The notes under the pieces were generated by a model, which was given only the letters and a program-made list of their open reading frames with translations, was not told where the DNA came from and searched no databases. Positions 54,600 to 64,000 of a stretch of DNA of 64,000 nucleotides are shown piece after piece. The position numbers were made by a program, and so were the translations under genes. Location of the stretch: positions 108,244,001 to 108,308,000 of the forward strand of contig NC_091117.1 of the NCBI RefSeq assembly GCF_040183065.1, given 5' to 3'. How positions within the stretch are numbered: the stretch's first letter is position 1; every line of letters begins with the position of its first letter. This DNA comes from Periplaneta americana (taxonomy: Eukaryota > Arthropoda > Insecta > Blattodea > Blattidae).

Positions 54600-56938
54600 A
54601 ATTCGTATGTATAGTCGTTTTTTTTTTAATCGATCACATCTTGATAGATAAACGAGTAGACATTCGAACTTTCAGGGGGGCAGACTGTAATTCTGACCAT
54701 TATTTGGTTATTGGAGAAATAAGAGAAAGACTATCAGTAGCCAAGCGAGTAGAGCAACAAGCTAATATTAGTACATTCAATATTCTGAAATTAAAGGAAG
54801 AGGAAACTAAGCAACGTTATCAGGTCGAAATTTCAAATAGGTTTGCTGCTTTAGCAATTTCCGACGAAGTTGAGGGAGAGTTAGATGTTAATAGCACGTG
54901 GGAGAATATCCGAGATATCAAATTGCAGCTGAGCAGAGCATAGGTTATCATGAAACTAAGAAAAGGGAACCGTGGTTTGATGAAGATTGTTCCATTGTAG
55001 CAGAGAGAAGGAAACAGGCAAAATTGAAATTCTTACAGGATCCAATTGAGGAGAATCGAGAGAATTATTTCAATGAAAGATGGGAAGCAAGTTGTACACT
55101 TAGGAATAAAAAGAGAGATTACTTGAAGGAAAAACTGAATGCGGTAGAAACAAATAGTAAGAATAAAAACATTCGGGATTTATATAAGGGTATAAAGGAA
55201 TTTAAAAACGGATATCAGGCAAGGGTAAACGTGATCAGAATGAGAATGGTGACTTGCTTGCAGACTCTCATTCAGTCCTGAACAGATGGAAAAACTATTT
55301 TGGACAACTACTAAATATACATAGGCCAAATGGAAAGGATCAGGACGACATTCAAATACAAACAGCTGAACCATTTATACCCGAACTCACATTTTCTGAA
55401 GTCGAAATTGCGATAGAAAATTTGAAAAAGTACAAGTCTCCAGGTATTGATCAAATTCCGCCAGAATTAATACAAGAGGGTGGAAGCGCATTATCTAACG
55501 AAATTTATAAGCTTGTACTTGCAATTTGGGAAAAGGAAATTGTACCAGAACAATGGAAGGAGTCCATAATCGTACCTATTTTTAAGAAGGGTGACAAGAC
55601 TAACTGTAGTAACTTTCGAGGAATATCACTTTTGTTGACTTCCTACAAAATTTTGTCCAATATCATTTTGAGAAGATTAACTCCATATGTAGATGAAATT
55701 AATGGGGATCATCAGTGTGGTTTTAGGCGTAATATATCGACTATTGATCAGATTTTTTATATTCGACAGATATTGGAGAAAAAATGAGAGTATAAGGGTA
55801 CAGTACCGGTACATCAGTTATTCATAGATTTCAAAAAAGCATATGACTCAGTTAAGAGAGAAGTTTTTTGTAATATTCTTATTAAATTTGGTATTCCCAA
55901 GAAACGAGTTCAATTAATTGAAATGTGTCTTGGGGAAACTTACAGCAGAGTCCGTATAGGCCAGTTTCTATCTGATGCTTTTCCAATTCACTGCGGGCTA
56001 AAGCAAGGAGATGCACTGTCACCTTTACTTTTTAACTTCGCTCTAGAATATGCAATTAGGAAAGTTCAGGATAACAGGCAGGGTTTGGAATTGAACGGGT
56101 TACATCAGCTTCTTGTCTATGCAGATGACGTGAATATCTTAGGAGAAAATCCACATACGATTAGGGAAAACACCGAAATTCTACTTGAAGCAAGTAAAGC
56201 GATAGGTTTGGAAGTAAATCCTGAAAAGACTAAGTATATGATTATGTATCGTGACCAGAATATTGTACGAAATGGAACTATAAAAATTAGAGACTTATCC
56301 TTCGAAGAGGTGGAAAAATTCAAATATCTTGGAGCAACAGTTACAAATATAAATGACACTCGGGAGGAAATTAAACACAGAATAAATATTATTCGGTTGA
56401 GAAGCTTTTGTCATCTAGTCTGCTGTCAAAAAATCTGAAGGTTAGAATTTATAAAACAATATACTACTGGTTGTTGTGTATGGTTGTGAAACTTGGACTC
56501 TCATTTTGACAGAGGAACAGAGATTGAGGGTGTTTGAGAATAAAGTTCTTAGGAAAATATTTGGGGCTAAAAGGGATGAAGTTACAGGGGAATGGAGAAA
56601 GTTACACATCGCAGACCTGCAAGCATTGTATTCTTCACTTGACATAATTAGGAACATTAAATCCAGACGTTTGAGATGGGCAGGGCATGTAGCACGTATG
56701 GGCGAATCCAGAAATGCATATAGAGTGTTAGGTGGGAGGTCGGAGGGAATAAGACCTTTGGGGAGGCCGAGACGTAGATGGGAGGATAATATTAAAATGG
56801 ATTTGAGGGAGGTGTGATATGATGATAGAGACTGGATTAATCTTGCTCAGGATAGGGACCGATGGCGGGCTTATGTGAGGGTGGCAATGAACCTCCAGGT
56901 TTCTTAAAAGCCATAAGTAAGTAAGTAAGTAAGTAAGT
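54600..56938 (+). pseudogene. 5'-truncated RTE-like LINE ORF2 with (AAGT)n tail
   Basis: Starts in the endonuclease C-terminus (IDHILIDKRVDIRTFRGADC then NSDHYLVIGEI, keeping Ser-Asp-His). Linker, then [95 protein letters not shown] and [13 protein letters not shown] (catalytic Asp pair near 56124). The C-terminus has VYGCETWTLILTEEQRLRVF, RLRWAGHVARMGESRNAYRV, RPRRRWEDNIKMDLREV, a TGA, then DDRDWINLAQDRDRWRAYVR. Breaks: shift near 54905, shift near 55240, TGA at 55785, loss near 56395, TGA at 56818. No RNase H. Ends in (AAGT)n at 56914-56938. Confidence 0.85.
56914..56938. repeat. (AAGT)n LINE tail
   Basis: About six AAGT units directly after the ORF end 'cataagtaagtaagt'. Marks the 3' terminus of the LINE. 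Confidence 0.9.
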
Positions 56939-57548
56939 CGTTTTTTTTAAGACGCGCTTGAGATTTTCTCAGGATTTCTTAGGTAAAGTCCTTTTCATAT
57001 CTTATGTAATACATTTTATATCATGTATTTTTAATGCTCAGAAGACTGAAAATTTATCTTTTTGTTTGTTTTTAGATTTTTTTTGGTTTCTTTGGGATTT
57101 TTATTTAATTTTTAAGTAATCTAATTTATTTTATTGCCTTATTTTCTGGCTAATTGTTACTGTACTTACTACAGCTTTTTGGGAATGTACAGTCTTAGAA
57201 AAAAGTTTTGTCGCACAGATATTGTCGCATGATCAAACATACAACTAAACAAAACTAATTTTTTTACCTCAACTAGTCCTTCTCTTGTGAATGTATATTG
57301 AGCAAGCAACATTTTGTTTAAGTAGCATTTATATATGATGGGTTATAAAAATGTGAATTTCACTACATTTCCGTTAGAATGTGTTGTAATAATAGAAAAA
57401 CATAAAATATTAATAAAAAACAGACCAATATAATTCCTCTGTCCAAAATGAAAGAAAAAATATGCAATGCATACAATGAAAAAGGCATTGTTATTTAGGC
57501 CCTACTTGCAAGAGAATGCACTTACAGTCTTTTTTAATTTATATACAG

Positions 57549-57576
<28 letters not shown>
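56939..57576. other. Spacer ending in (TA)n
   Basis: AT-rich, no gene seen. (TA)n at about 57549-57576 abuts the rosa-like element. Confidence 0.6.
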
Positions 57577-57580
<4 letters not shown>

Positions 57581-59054
57581 GTGTTTCAAAAATACGGGGC
57601 ATAATTTAGGTATGTATTTCCCACATGTAGACAATCAAAATAGTTCATTACAACATGTGTCTGGACATGCTTCATTTCCGAGTTATGGCCTTCACAACAT
57701 TGAAATTCACCGGAATGTTTTTCTTTCCGCAGGTCGTTGTCATTACAGAAGATGTTCAAAATGTCCACCTCCTGCTTGAATACAGACCTCACATCGATGT
57801 CTCATTGACCTGCGAACATGATCCCAAACTCCAGGAGTATTGCGTATGTCCTCAGATCATGCCACAATTCGATTCCGAAGGGATTCCAAATCAGGCACTG
57901 AAGACGAATAAACCAATGATTTTAAATGGCCCCATAAGTAGAAATCGAGAGGGTTCAGATCAGGTGAGCGTGGAGGCCAAGCAACTGGGCCACCTCTACC
58001 TATCCATCGATCAGGAAACCTTCGATCCAAATACCGGCGAGCCATACGACTGAAGTGTGCAGGAGCGCCATCATGCAAGAAGTGAATGTGTTGACGATTG
58101 ATCAGTGGAGTGTCTTCTAAAACATGAGGTATGGTGTTTTCCAGGAAGTTTGTGTACGCCTGCCCCATAAGTCTGTTTACAAGTACATGGGGTCCAACTA
58201 ATCGATCACCAATGATACCGGCCCACATGTTGAGGGAGAATCGCACCTGGTGATGAGATGGAACAGTTGCACATGGGTTTTCATACGCCCATACATGCTG
58301 ATTGTGGAAATTTGTTATGCCATCTCGTGTGAACTGTGCTTCATCTGTAAATAATACTAAGGCAGGAAAGTTCGGATTTACACCACACTGCTGCAAGAAC
58401 CACTGACAGAACCTAACTCGTGCAGGGTAATCTGCTGGTGACAGGGCCTGTACACGTTGCAAATGATAAGGATACAATTGATACTCCTTCAACAGTCTCC
58501 AGACAGACGTATGAGAAACATTGACTTGCAACGCTACCCTTCGTGTGCTGATAGAAGGAGTCATGTTCACAGCCTCCAAAATCTCCTCCTGTACTTCTGG
58601 AGTTGTAGATCTTGGTCGTCCCCTTCCCAAACCAGGAGAGTTAAATTTTCCATACTCGCACAGACGGTAATGGAGACATACAAATGTCTTCCGATCTGTC
58701 GCTGTGGGTACCTCTCCTGGTACAAACGACGAGCCAGCGCAGCATTGCCGTCCACCTTACCGTACATGAAGTGTATCTCTGCCAGCTCTTGATTTGAATA
58801 CATGTCGCACAGTCTAACGCCTACACAACACTGAATGTAACCTTCGCCTCGGAATGAACTGTCAGAGTGCCCTCTTAATGTCTCCTTTGACAGCAACGAC
58901 CTGCGGAAAGAAAAACGTTCCGGTGAATTTCAATGTTGTGAAGGCTATAACTCGGAAATAAAGCATTTCCGGACACATGTTGTAATGAACTATTTTGATT
59001 GTCTACATGTGGGAAATACATACCTGAAATTATGCCCCGTATTTTTGAAACACC

Positions 59055-59057
<3 letters not shown>
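57577..59057 (-). mobile_element. Rosa-like (DD41D) Tc1/mariner element, nearly full length
   Basis: Ends 'cagagtgtttcaaaaata' and, reversed, 'cagggtgtttcaaaaata', inside long inverted repeats of roughly 160-190 bases that overlap both ends of the transposase gene. It lies between two (TA)n tracts (57549-57576 and 59058-59122). 1481 bases. It is the longer relative of 4833-5660. Confidence 0.9.
57743..58803 (-). pseudogene. Rosa-like DD41D mariner transposase, two lesions
   Basis: The start ATG at 58803 gives MYSNQELAEIHFMYGKVDGN, ALARRLYQERYPQRQ, then loss of 7 bases relative to the copy at 5097 shifts the frame (near 58695). Coding resumes GLGRGRPRSTTPEVQEEIL, VALQVNVSHTSVWRLLKEY (second HTH), ALVLFTDEAQFTRDG (Asp 1), IHFLHDGAPAHFSRMARRY (Asp 2) and AWPPRSPDLNPLDFYLWGHL. 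Counting to the Asp in Pro-Leu-Asp gives 41 residues after Asp 2, the DD41D spacing of rosa-type elements. A TGA replaces a Cys codon at 57854. Without both lesions the protein would be about 355 residues. Catalytic residues are intact. It cuts and joins at TA sites. Confidence 0.88.
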
Positions 59058-59113
<56 letters not shown>

Positions 59114-59122
59114 TATATATAT
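59058..59122. repeat. (TA)n array at right edge of rosa-like element
   Basis: About 60 bases of TA with one 'aga' interruption, beginning right after 'caccctg'. Confidence 0.9.
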
Positions 59123-60634
59123 TTGCAAAATCTCTTATATAGATTAAATAAATTACAACACACTATCACATTGTTACATTTAGAGGCAGCCATACACTTT
59201 ATAATTTCACAACATTTTAAAAAAAGAACTAAAATTTCTATGAAGTCTAACAGATACAAGAAGTTTCAGAAAAATTGAGCAATTTTTTCGAATCAGAGGT
59301 CATAGCTTATAGAGATTTTCTCATTATCAATCAATCCTCCGAAAACATGACCAAATTTACACAGTTCATCAACTAACTGAACTGGTACTTCAAAGCACTG
59401 CAGTACCTCCCTTGAATCCACTGTCGTGGGAAGTTAGCCCAACTAATCCAATAATTTACAGTTTGAAAAACTGGTAGCAGAAATACTATAAGAAAATATG
59501 TTTTGCAATTAGTAACTTGATTCATTTTGTGCATGATCATCACCATCCAGGGACTCTTGTTGCAAGATGGGTTATCTCAACACACATTCATCTTCGCCTT
59601 GATTCTCATATCAACAATCAGTTCCCAAGTTTAGTGATTGATTCTGAAGTGAAAAGTCAAAACTGTCGTTGAAGAAAGAAAAAGTCACTGACTAAAAAGG
59701 AAATTACAGACATTTATAAAGATAATATAATTTAACATTCAGAGAATTTTTTAAGTAAAGGATGATACATTTGTCAGACATAAATTGTAATAATATTTAT
59801 AATATAATATTGTTTTGTGTAGAAATTCACTAAATTCCATGTATGTTGATAATTTTCTTAAGGAAAATTTTTTTACAAATTTACCTTAATAATTTTATTG
59901 CTTGTATTTTCATTCAGTAACAAGTTCTTTAAATTTTATAATTTTTTCTCAGCAAATATGGTATGATATTATATGAAATTTTAAGAAAAAAAAATGTTTA
60001 TTTTTTAAATCCTTTGTTAAAAGAGTGGAAGGTCCTAGGTAAACGAAGACCTTATTGCTCTCCATTATCTTCATTACTGGAACAGTTTAGAAACACTTCA
60101 AATTAAGGATCTGATACTAAATTAATTTTTACGACGAAAAGGAAAGTAACAAATTTCATATAATTGTTAGAAAACAGTTTTTTTGTCTCTCCCGTAAAAT
60201 TGGTATTTTTGGACTTGCCAATTTAACAAATGACGATTATATTTTATTACAAACATCTATGTAGCCTATTGTGTGATCCAAATGAAGAGATGGACATGGA
60301 ACACATTAAAAGATATAACCATTGCTACAAGAAGATATCACTATATGGTACTGTATTTATCCTATATTTACTTTGACTGAAGAAAGGACCTGGATTCATC
60401 AATTATAAATTGTAATCATGTTTTATTTGAAGTAGCAATTGTTAACAGGACAGCTCTGAATGTGTGTTTTGATGTAGTAGCCTTTGTAGAAAAATTAACT
60501 ACGTACATGTACAATGTCGTGGAAACATTCAAATAGTTTTTGTTACGTACTGGTATCTTAAAACTGTACTGAAGTAACAGGTCCTTTCTGCAATCATTGA
60601 TTCAATTGTTCTTTTGTCAAATCTATTTTGTATT
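59123..60634. other. Unassigned 1.5 kb
   Basis: A minus frame at about 59294-59415 (VQLVDELCKFGHVFGGLIDN) is open but short and unrecognised; it could be an exon or old coding debris. The remainder is AT-rich with nothing recognised. Confidence 0.4.
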
Positions 60635-60639
60635 TTATT

Positions 60640-60876
60640 TATTCCTTTCTGAGGTTGTGTAACTCTTCATCTTTCCTTTGACATTGCAGTCTATTCTAGC
60701 CATGCTTGTACTTTTTTCTTGAACACTGCCATTCTGGTTACAGGATGTGGCCAAGCTTTTGTTTGTTTCTACAGAGGTTGTTGCAGGCATGGCAGCTACT
60801 TCACTCAAATCATCCATGTTGTCTAGCATGTCTTCTGGTTGTAGGGAAGGTCTTCTATATTTATATCTGTAAGTCA
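60640..60876 (-). CDS. Possible 3'-terminal exon of an unknown host gene
   Basis: The minus strand from 60876 reads MTYRYKYRRPSLQPEDMLDN, MDDLSEVAAMPATTSVETNK and on to SYTTSERNK, then TAA. 'aataaataaaat' follows directly and could serve as a polyadenylation signal. Upstream on the minus strand, 'ttatttacag' and 'cttacag' are possible splice acceptors, right beside an (ATT)n tract. Hydrophilic, Ser/Thr-rich, no recognised domain. It is not a complete gene; it may be a last exon, or a chance frame in a transposon. Confidence 0.25.
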
Positions 60877-60884
60877 TGGCTGTA

Positions 60885-60936
<52 letters not shown>

Positions 60937-60975
60937 TAATAATAATAATAATAATGATAAATGATAATGATAATA
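60877..60975. repeat. (AAT)n microsatellite
   Basis: About 25 AAT units with minor interruptions ('aatgataaatgataatgat' at the right). The hydrophobic Ile/Leu runs read through it are artefacts. Confidence 0.95.
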
Positions 60976-61797
60976 ATAATGATATGATCACAGTGGCGTG
61001 CATTCAGGGTAAGCTACTGAAGCACTGCTTCGGTAACAATATATTATGTCATTATAATCATACGGTTATTCAATAATATCTAGATAAAATCATAAGATTT
61101 CTTTAAAACGTATAGAACTTAGAGCTATATAATACGTTACATTATTGGTATGAGCATTGTGAGTGAACCGAAGCATTGTCACTTCTACATTGGCTGAACA
61201 GTGAAGGAATTGTGTGCGCACCTCTGATGAAGGTCACGGGCTATGTGCGTCTGCACCGCACAATCCGAAGCAAGCATGGATTGTGACATCTTTCAACTAA
61301 CAAGGGATGCTTTCGGACCTTCCGACGAAAATCGTCACGAAACTTTCTGGGCTGAACAAGCATGAGGCCAAAGTAATTGGTGTGAAGTGTGGCATTTCGC
61401 AATCATTTGCTACCACTAAAACAAGGCGTATAAAAGTAGGGTTCACAACTGTAATGTTTGTAGTCATAAGTTATGAAACACACTGTACTTGAGAGATATG
61501 ATGTCATTTTGTGATAATGTGCATGCCTGGTAGATCTCCTGCCTTGTGTAAATAAGTATGTTTTGTATAACCGTAAGTGGCTAGGTAGTACGATTCAGGG
61601 CATGGGCCTGTTTGTGTGTTAAAGAATACTGTAGGTGAAATACGTGTATACTATTGTATGTTTATCAAAACAAGTTGTAACCCTCATGCTGTGGTACAGA
61701 TACTGGTGAATGAGGTGACACAGAATTACCCAGCGGACAACATGCATCCAACATAATCAACAGGCGAATTGCACGGGAGTTATCATCCTGGAGAAAT
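60976..61797. other. Region upstream of the pogo-like gene
   Basis: A short frame from ATG 61276 (MDCDIFQLTRDAFGPSDENR) stops after about 30 codons. It might be an N-terminal piece of the same element, but no link is visible. Confidence 0.35.
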
Positions 61798-63263
61798 ATG
61801 TCAGTGGTGTCGGAAGGACAGACTTTGTGGTGTAATAGTGATGGAACATCGGACACTTTATCTGAAGATAACAACGTGCTCGGTAGTCCAGTTCATAAAA
61901 CGGCAACCAGTTCCAGTTTCTATGAACCATCACCTCCCAAATTCAAACGGAAAAGTATCCACGAGCAGTTCTCTAAAATAGCAATGCAAAGGATTTATGA
62001 CAGTGTCAAGATTGGAAAGAAAAGCGTTGCAGCAACTGCCCAAAAATTCAAGACATCACCAGCAAAAGTGAGGCAAATAGTAAAGGCTCTTGAAAGAGGT
62101 GGTAGCTAGAAAACAAACATGCTTGCATTCGAGAGCATCATATGTAGACCAAATTCAGGAATGCGCGTAATGTTGGAAACGCAATTCACTACTGGCATTT
62201 AAAGACTTGGGAGAAAGAAGCAGCTATTTTCATGGGCATTCCCAGATTTAAAGCCAGCAATCATTTCCTTCACCGATTCAAACGCCGCTCCAAAATAACA
62301 TCACGCAAGATTACAAGATTCATTACTAGGCGGGATGTTACTCTTGATACCGATGTGAGGACCAGAGCATTGGAGTTTGTGCGAGAAGTTACGGACTACA
62401 TTTCTGCTAATGTAATCGATGTCGACATGGTGTTGAATATGGATCAAAGTCGATTTGAGTATGAAATTACCTCAAATAGGACACTATTAATGACCAGAAA
62501 AAAGACAACGGAAGCAACTGTTGAAAGCGTTGCATCTACTACTCACTCCTGCATCATTCAGGTCCTTATTTCCATGTCAGGACGCCTCGCAAAGAAATTG
62601 TACATCTGTTTTCAGGAAGCGGGTGGTAAATTTGGTAAACGTGTTTCCGAAACATTACAATGTAACCAACCTCCAAATATAGAATATGATTGCAGCACCA
62701 GTGGTAAGATGTCAACAGCTCTCATGCTGTCCTGGATGCGTGAAGTACTTCAACTGGAACTAAAGGGAGCATCGCTTCTGCTGCTGGATTCATGGTCTGG
62801 TCAAACAGACACAAGTTTATCGGTGAGAGCCTTCGGAAAAAGGGATTTAAATTTACACCCAAAAATCATACCACCTAAAACCACAAAGTACTGTCAGCCT
62901 CTAGACGTCTACTTCTTTCGCCAGTACAAACTATTTGCGCGACGCATTGAAGAGAACATACGTCATGATGAGGGGAATGCCGTCAAGCTGCATGAGAGGA
63001 TCTTCATTTTCAAGTTGCATTCCTTGATATACAATCAGTTGAGTGCACCACAGTACCAGTCTATGCTTCGCTATGCATCTGGATACGTGTCACAGGACAT
63101 GTCACTTCCGTTCCGTAATGTGTTGGACATAAATTTTGCTGGTCTTGACAAATGCAGCATTCCTGACTGTGATTGCAGTTCCGCCATTATTTGCTCGTGG
63201 TGTGAGATTCAACTTTGTTTGCAGCACTGCCTCCTTACACCACATTACCATGAGATAGAATGA
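61798..63263 (+). pseudogene. Pogo-like transposase with intact DDE core and Cys-rich C-terminus
   Basis: The N-terminal frame (61798-62109) has an acidic Ser/Thr-rich start and a psq-like HTH (AMQRIYDSVKIGKKSVAATA, QKFKTSPAKVRQIVKALERG). The frame is lost near 62105, and a TAG lies at 62145 in the next frame. From 62148 one frame runs to TGA 63261: RNARNVGNAIHYWHLKTWEK and FKASNHFLHRFKRRSKITSR (CENP-B type second DNA-binding domain). Then VDMVLNMDQSRFEYEITSN (Asp 1), ASLLLLDSWSGQTDTS (Asp 2) and PPKTTKYCQPLDVYFFRQYK (third Asp, 38 residues after the second). The last ~35 residues (CSIPDCDCSSAIICSWCEI, LCLQHC, HYH) hold eight Cys and several His, probably zinc-binding. The DDE part is remarkably open for this window. 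Confidence 0.8.
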
Positions 63264-63416
63264 GGTACATATATGACAGTTTACAAATATCTATCTGTTG
63301 TACATAATTTCGTCATTTACATGTATCATATTTCACAGGTATGATGATGTTAGGCACTCTATGACTACAGCATCCCTTGGAGAATGCCTGCAAGAGCAGG
63401 GAGACGAGTACTGTCG
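63264..63416. other. 3' flank of the pogo-like gene with intron-like ends
   Basis: 'gaggtacata' right after the stop resembles a donor, and 'catatttcacaggtatg' near 63337 resembles an acceptor. A frame beyond it (DDVRHSMTTASLGECLQEQG) stays open to 63450. The in-frame TGA before the 'donor' argues against simple splicing. Confidence 0.3.
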
Positions 63417-63605
63417 GTGTCTCAGAAGACAACGAGCGCAGAGTGGATAATGGAGTACATTACGACAACAGTGCAATACTTGTACTACTTGTGAGCGGAA
63501 ATATTATTTCCATCTACTAGCAGTGTAAGTATTGCACTGTTGTCGTAACATTATCTGTTTACCACCCTTTCTTCTCACTCCGCGTTCGTCTTCTCCTGAG
63601 TCACC
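63417..63605. repeat. Long imperfect hairpin
   Basis: A perfect 22-base core pairs 63460-63481 ('ttacgacaacagtgcaatac' + 'tt') with 63527-63548. Pairing continues outward with mismatches ('gtctcag.aagacaacg.gcg.agagtg' against the complement of 63560-63605) and partly inward ('gtactact'/'gtagta'). Arms of about 80 bases around a ~45-base loop. Confidence 0.85.
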
Positions 63606-63797
63606 ACTATACCTGCATGTTGCTTTCTTAGAGTAGTATGATGCCACACCACAGTCTAGGATATCGTTTCCAAACCTGTAGTTCGCAAAGCCTCAGGGGG
63701 TTCGCAAAATATTTCAAGGGGTTCGCCAAAACTTTTCTGTAATGGCGGGTTTCGAGGTTAGGCCTATTATTGTTTTCTTCATTTCTGCGGCATTGTC

Positions 63798-63798
<1 letters not shown>

Positions 63799-63836
<38 letters not shown>

Positions 63837-63858
63837 TATTAATATTATATTAATAATA

Positions 63859-63910
<52 letters not shown>

Positions 63911-63930
63911 GTTATTATTATTATTATTTT
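63799..63930. repeat. Converging (AAT)n / (ATT)n microsatellites
   Basis: (ATA)n at about 63799-63834, an AT-rich centre 'atattaatattatatt', then (TTA)n at about 63859-63929. The two halves are complementary and could fold together. Confidence 0.9.
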
Positions 63931-64000
63931 GAAATTAAATTAACCATAATGCCCCTTGTTACATATGAGTAACATCGGGAATTTATCACATTATTTCCAC

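Noticed and set aside
60877..61003. Apparent membrane segment of Ile/Leu runs
   Set aside because: Translation of (AAT)n on the minus strand; no coding meaning.
63264..63345. Intron joining the pogo-like ORF to a downstream frame
   Set aside because: Donor-like and acceptor-like words exist, but a TGA precedes the donor in frame, so simple splicing would not extend the protein.
1..64000. Bacterial or phage origin, operons, ribosome binding sites
   Set aside because: SINEs, LINEs, DNA transposons, microsatellites and a spliced PACS exon all mark an animal nuclear genome.

Overview
The window is eukaryotic, AT-rich and almost entirely repetitive, with no bacterial-style operons. It looks like an insect, most likely a blattodean (cockroach or termite). 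The evidence is the dense tRNA-derived SINEs with a 'gcgtagctcag ... cctggttgggttttttccgag' plan, the recurrent 'aggcctat' words, the mix of hAT, Tc1/mariner, R1, R2 and I-type elements, and one exon of an insect-type PACS gene. The species call is inference.

The only host coding sequence I recognise with confidence is the first coding exon of PACS (phosphofurin acidic cluster sorting protein; KrT95D in Drosophila). It lies at 50857-50966 on the minus strand and ends in a GT splice donor. I see no later PACS exon to its left, so about 50 kb (1-50856) may be one first intron that has accumulated transposons. A possible last exon of another minus-strand gene lies near 60640-60876 (weak).

Layout: 1-1044 R1-type LINE fragment (minus). 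2227-4637 a DNA-transposase remnant, then a LINE 3' end with a 221-bp tandem array and an inserted SINE. 4833-5660 a deleted rosa-like Tc1/mariner copy. 6027-6243 a MITE. 7373-12543 a nearly complete but dead I-type LINE with a SINE in its 3' UTR. 15957-18969 a three-level nest: PIF/Harbinger split by hAT, split by a LINE. 19066-24200 SINEs, LINE debris and an R2-type 3' half. 25034-27475 a second copy of the same hAT carrying three separate insertions. 28250-29870 a ~57-bp satellite. 31184-35610 SINEs, an R1-type fragment and a Sailor-like transposase remnant. 37621-38560 a hAT MITE with perfect 8-bp target duplication.

39535-43250 is a GC-rich LTR retrotransposon. Its gag carries four tandem zinc knuckles, it has a protease but no RT or integrase, and its 3' LTR holds a 61-bp perfect palindrome. 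43888-46507 is a related LTR split by a Sailor-like (DD~82E) element. 46508-50856 is low-feature sequence. 51249-53125 is a hAT (ZMYM1-like) with a SINE inside, and 53319-53790 a second hAT type. 54600-56938 is an RTE-like LINE with an (AAGT)n tail. 57577-59057 is a longer rosa-like DD41D copy. 61798-63263 is a pogo-like transposase with an intact DDE core and a Cys-rich C-terminus, followed by a long hairpin.

Most mobile genes carry frameshifts, stops or lost catalytic residues, so this is mainly a fossil record of insertions. The target-site duplications and the order of nesting allow relative dating.
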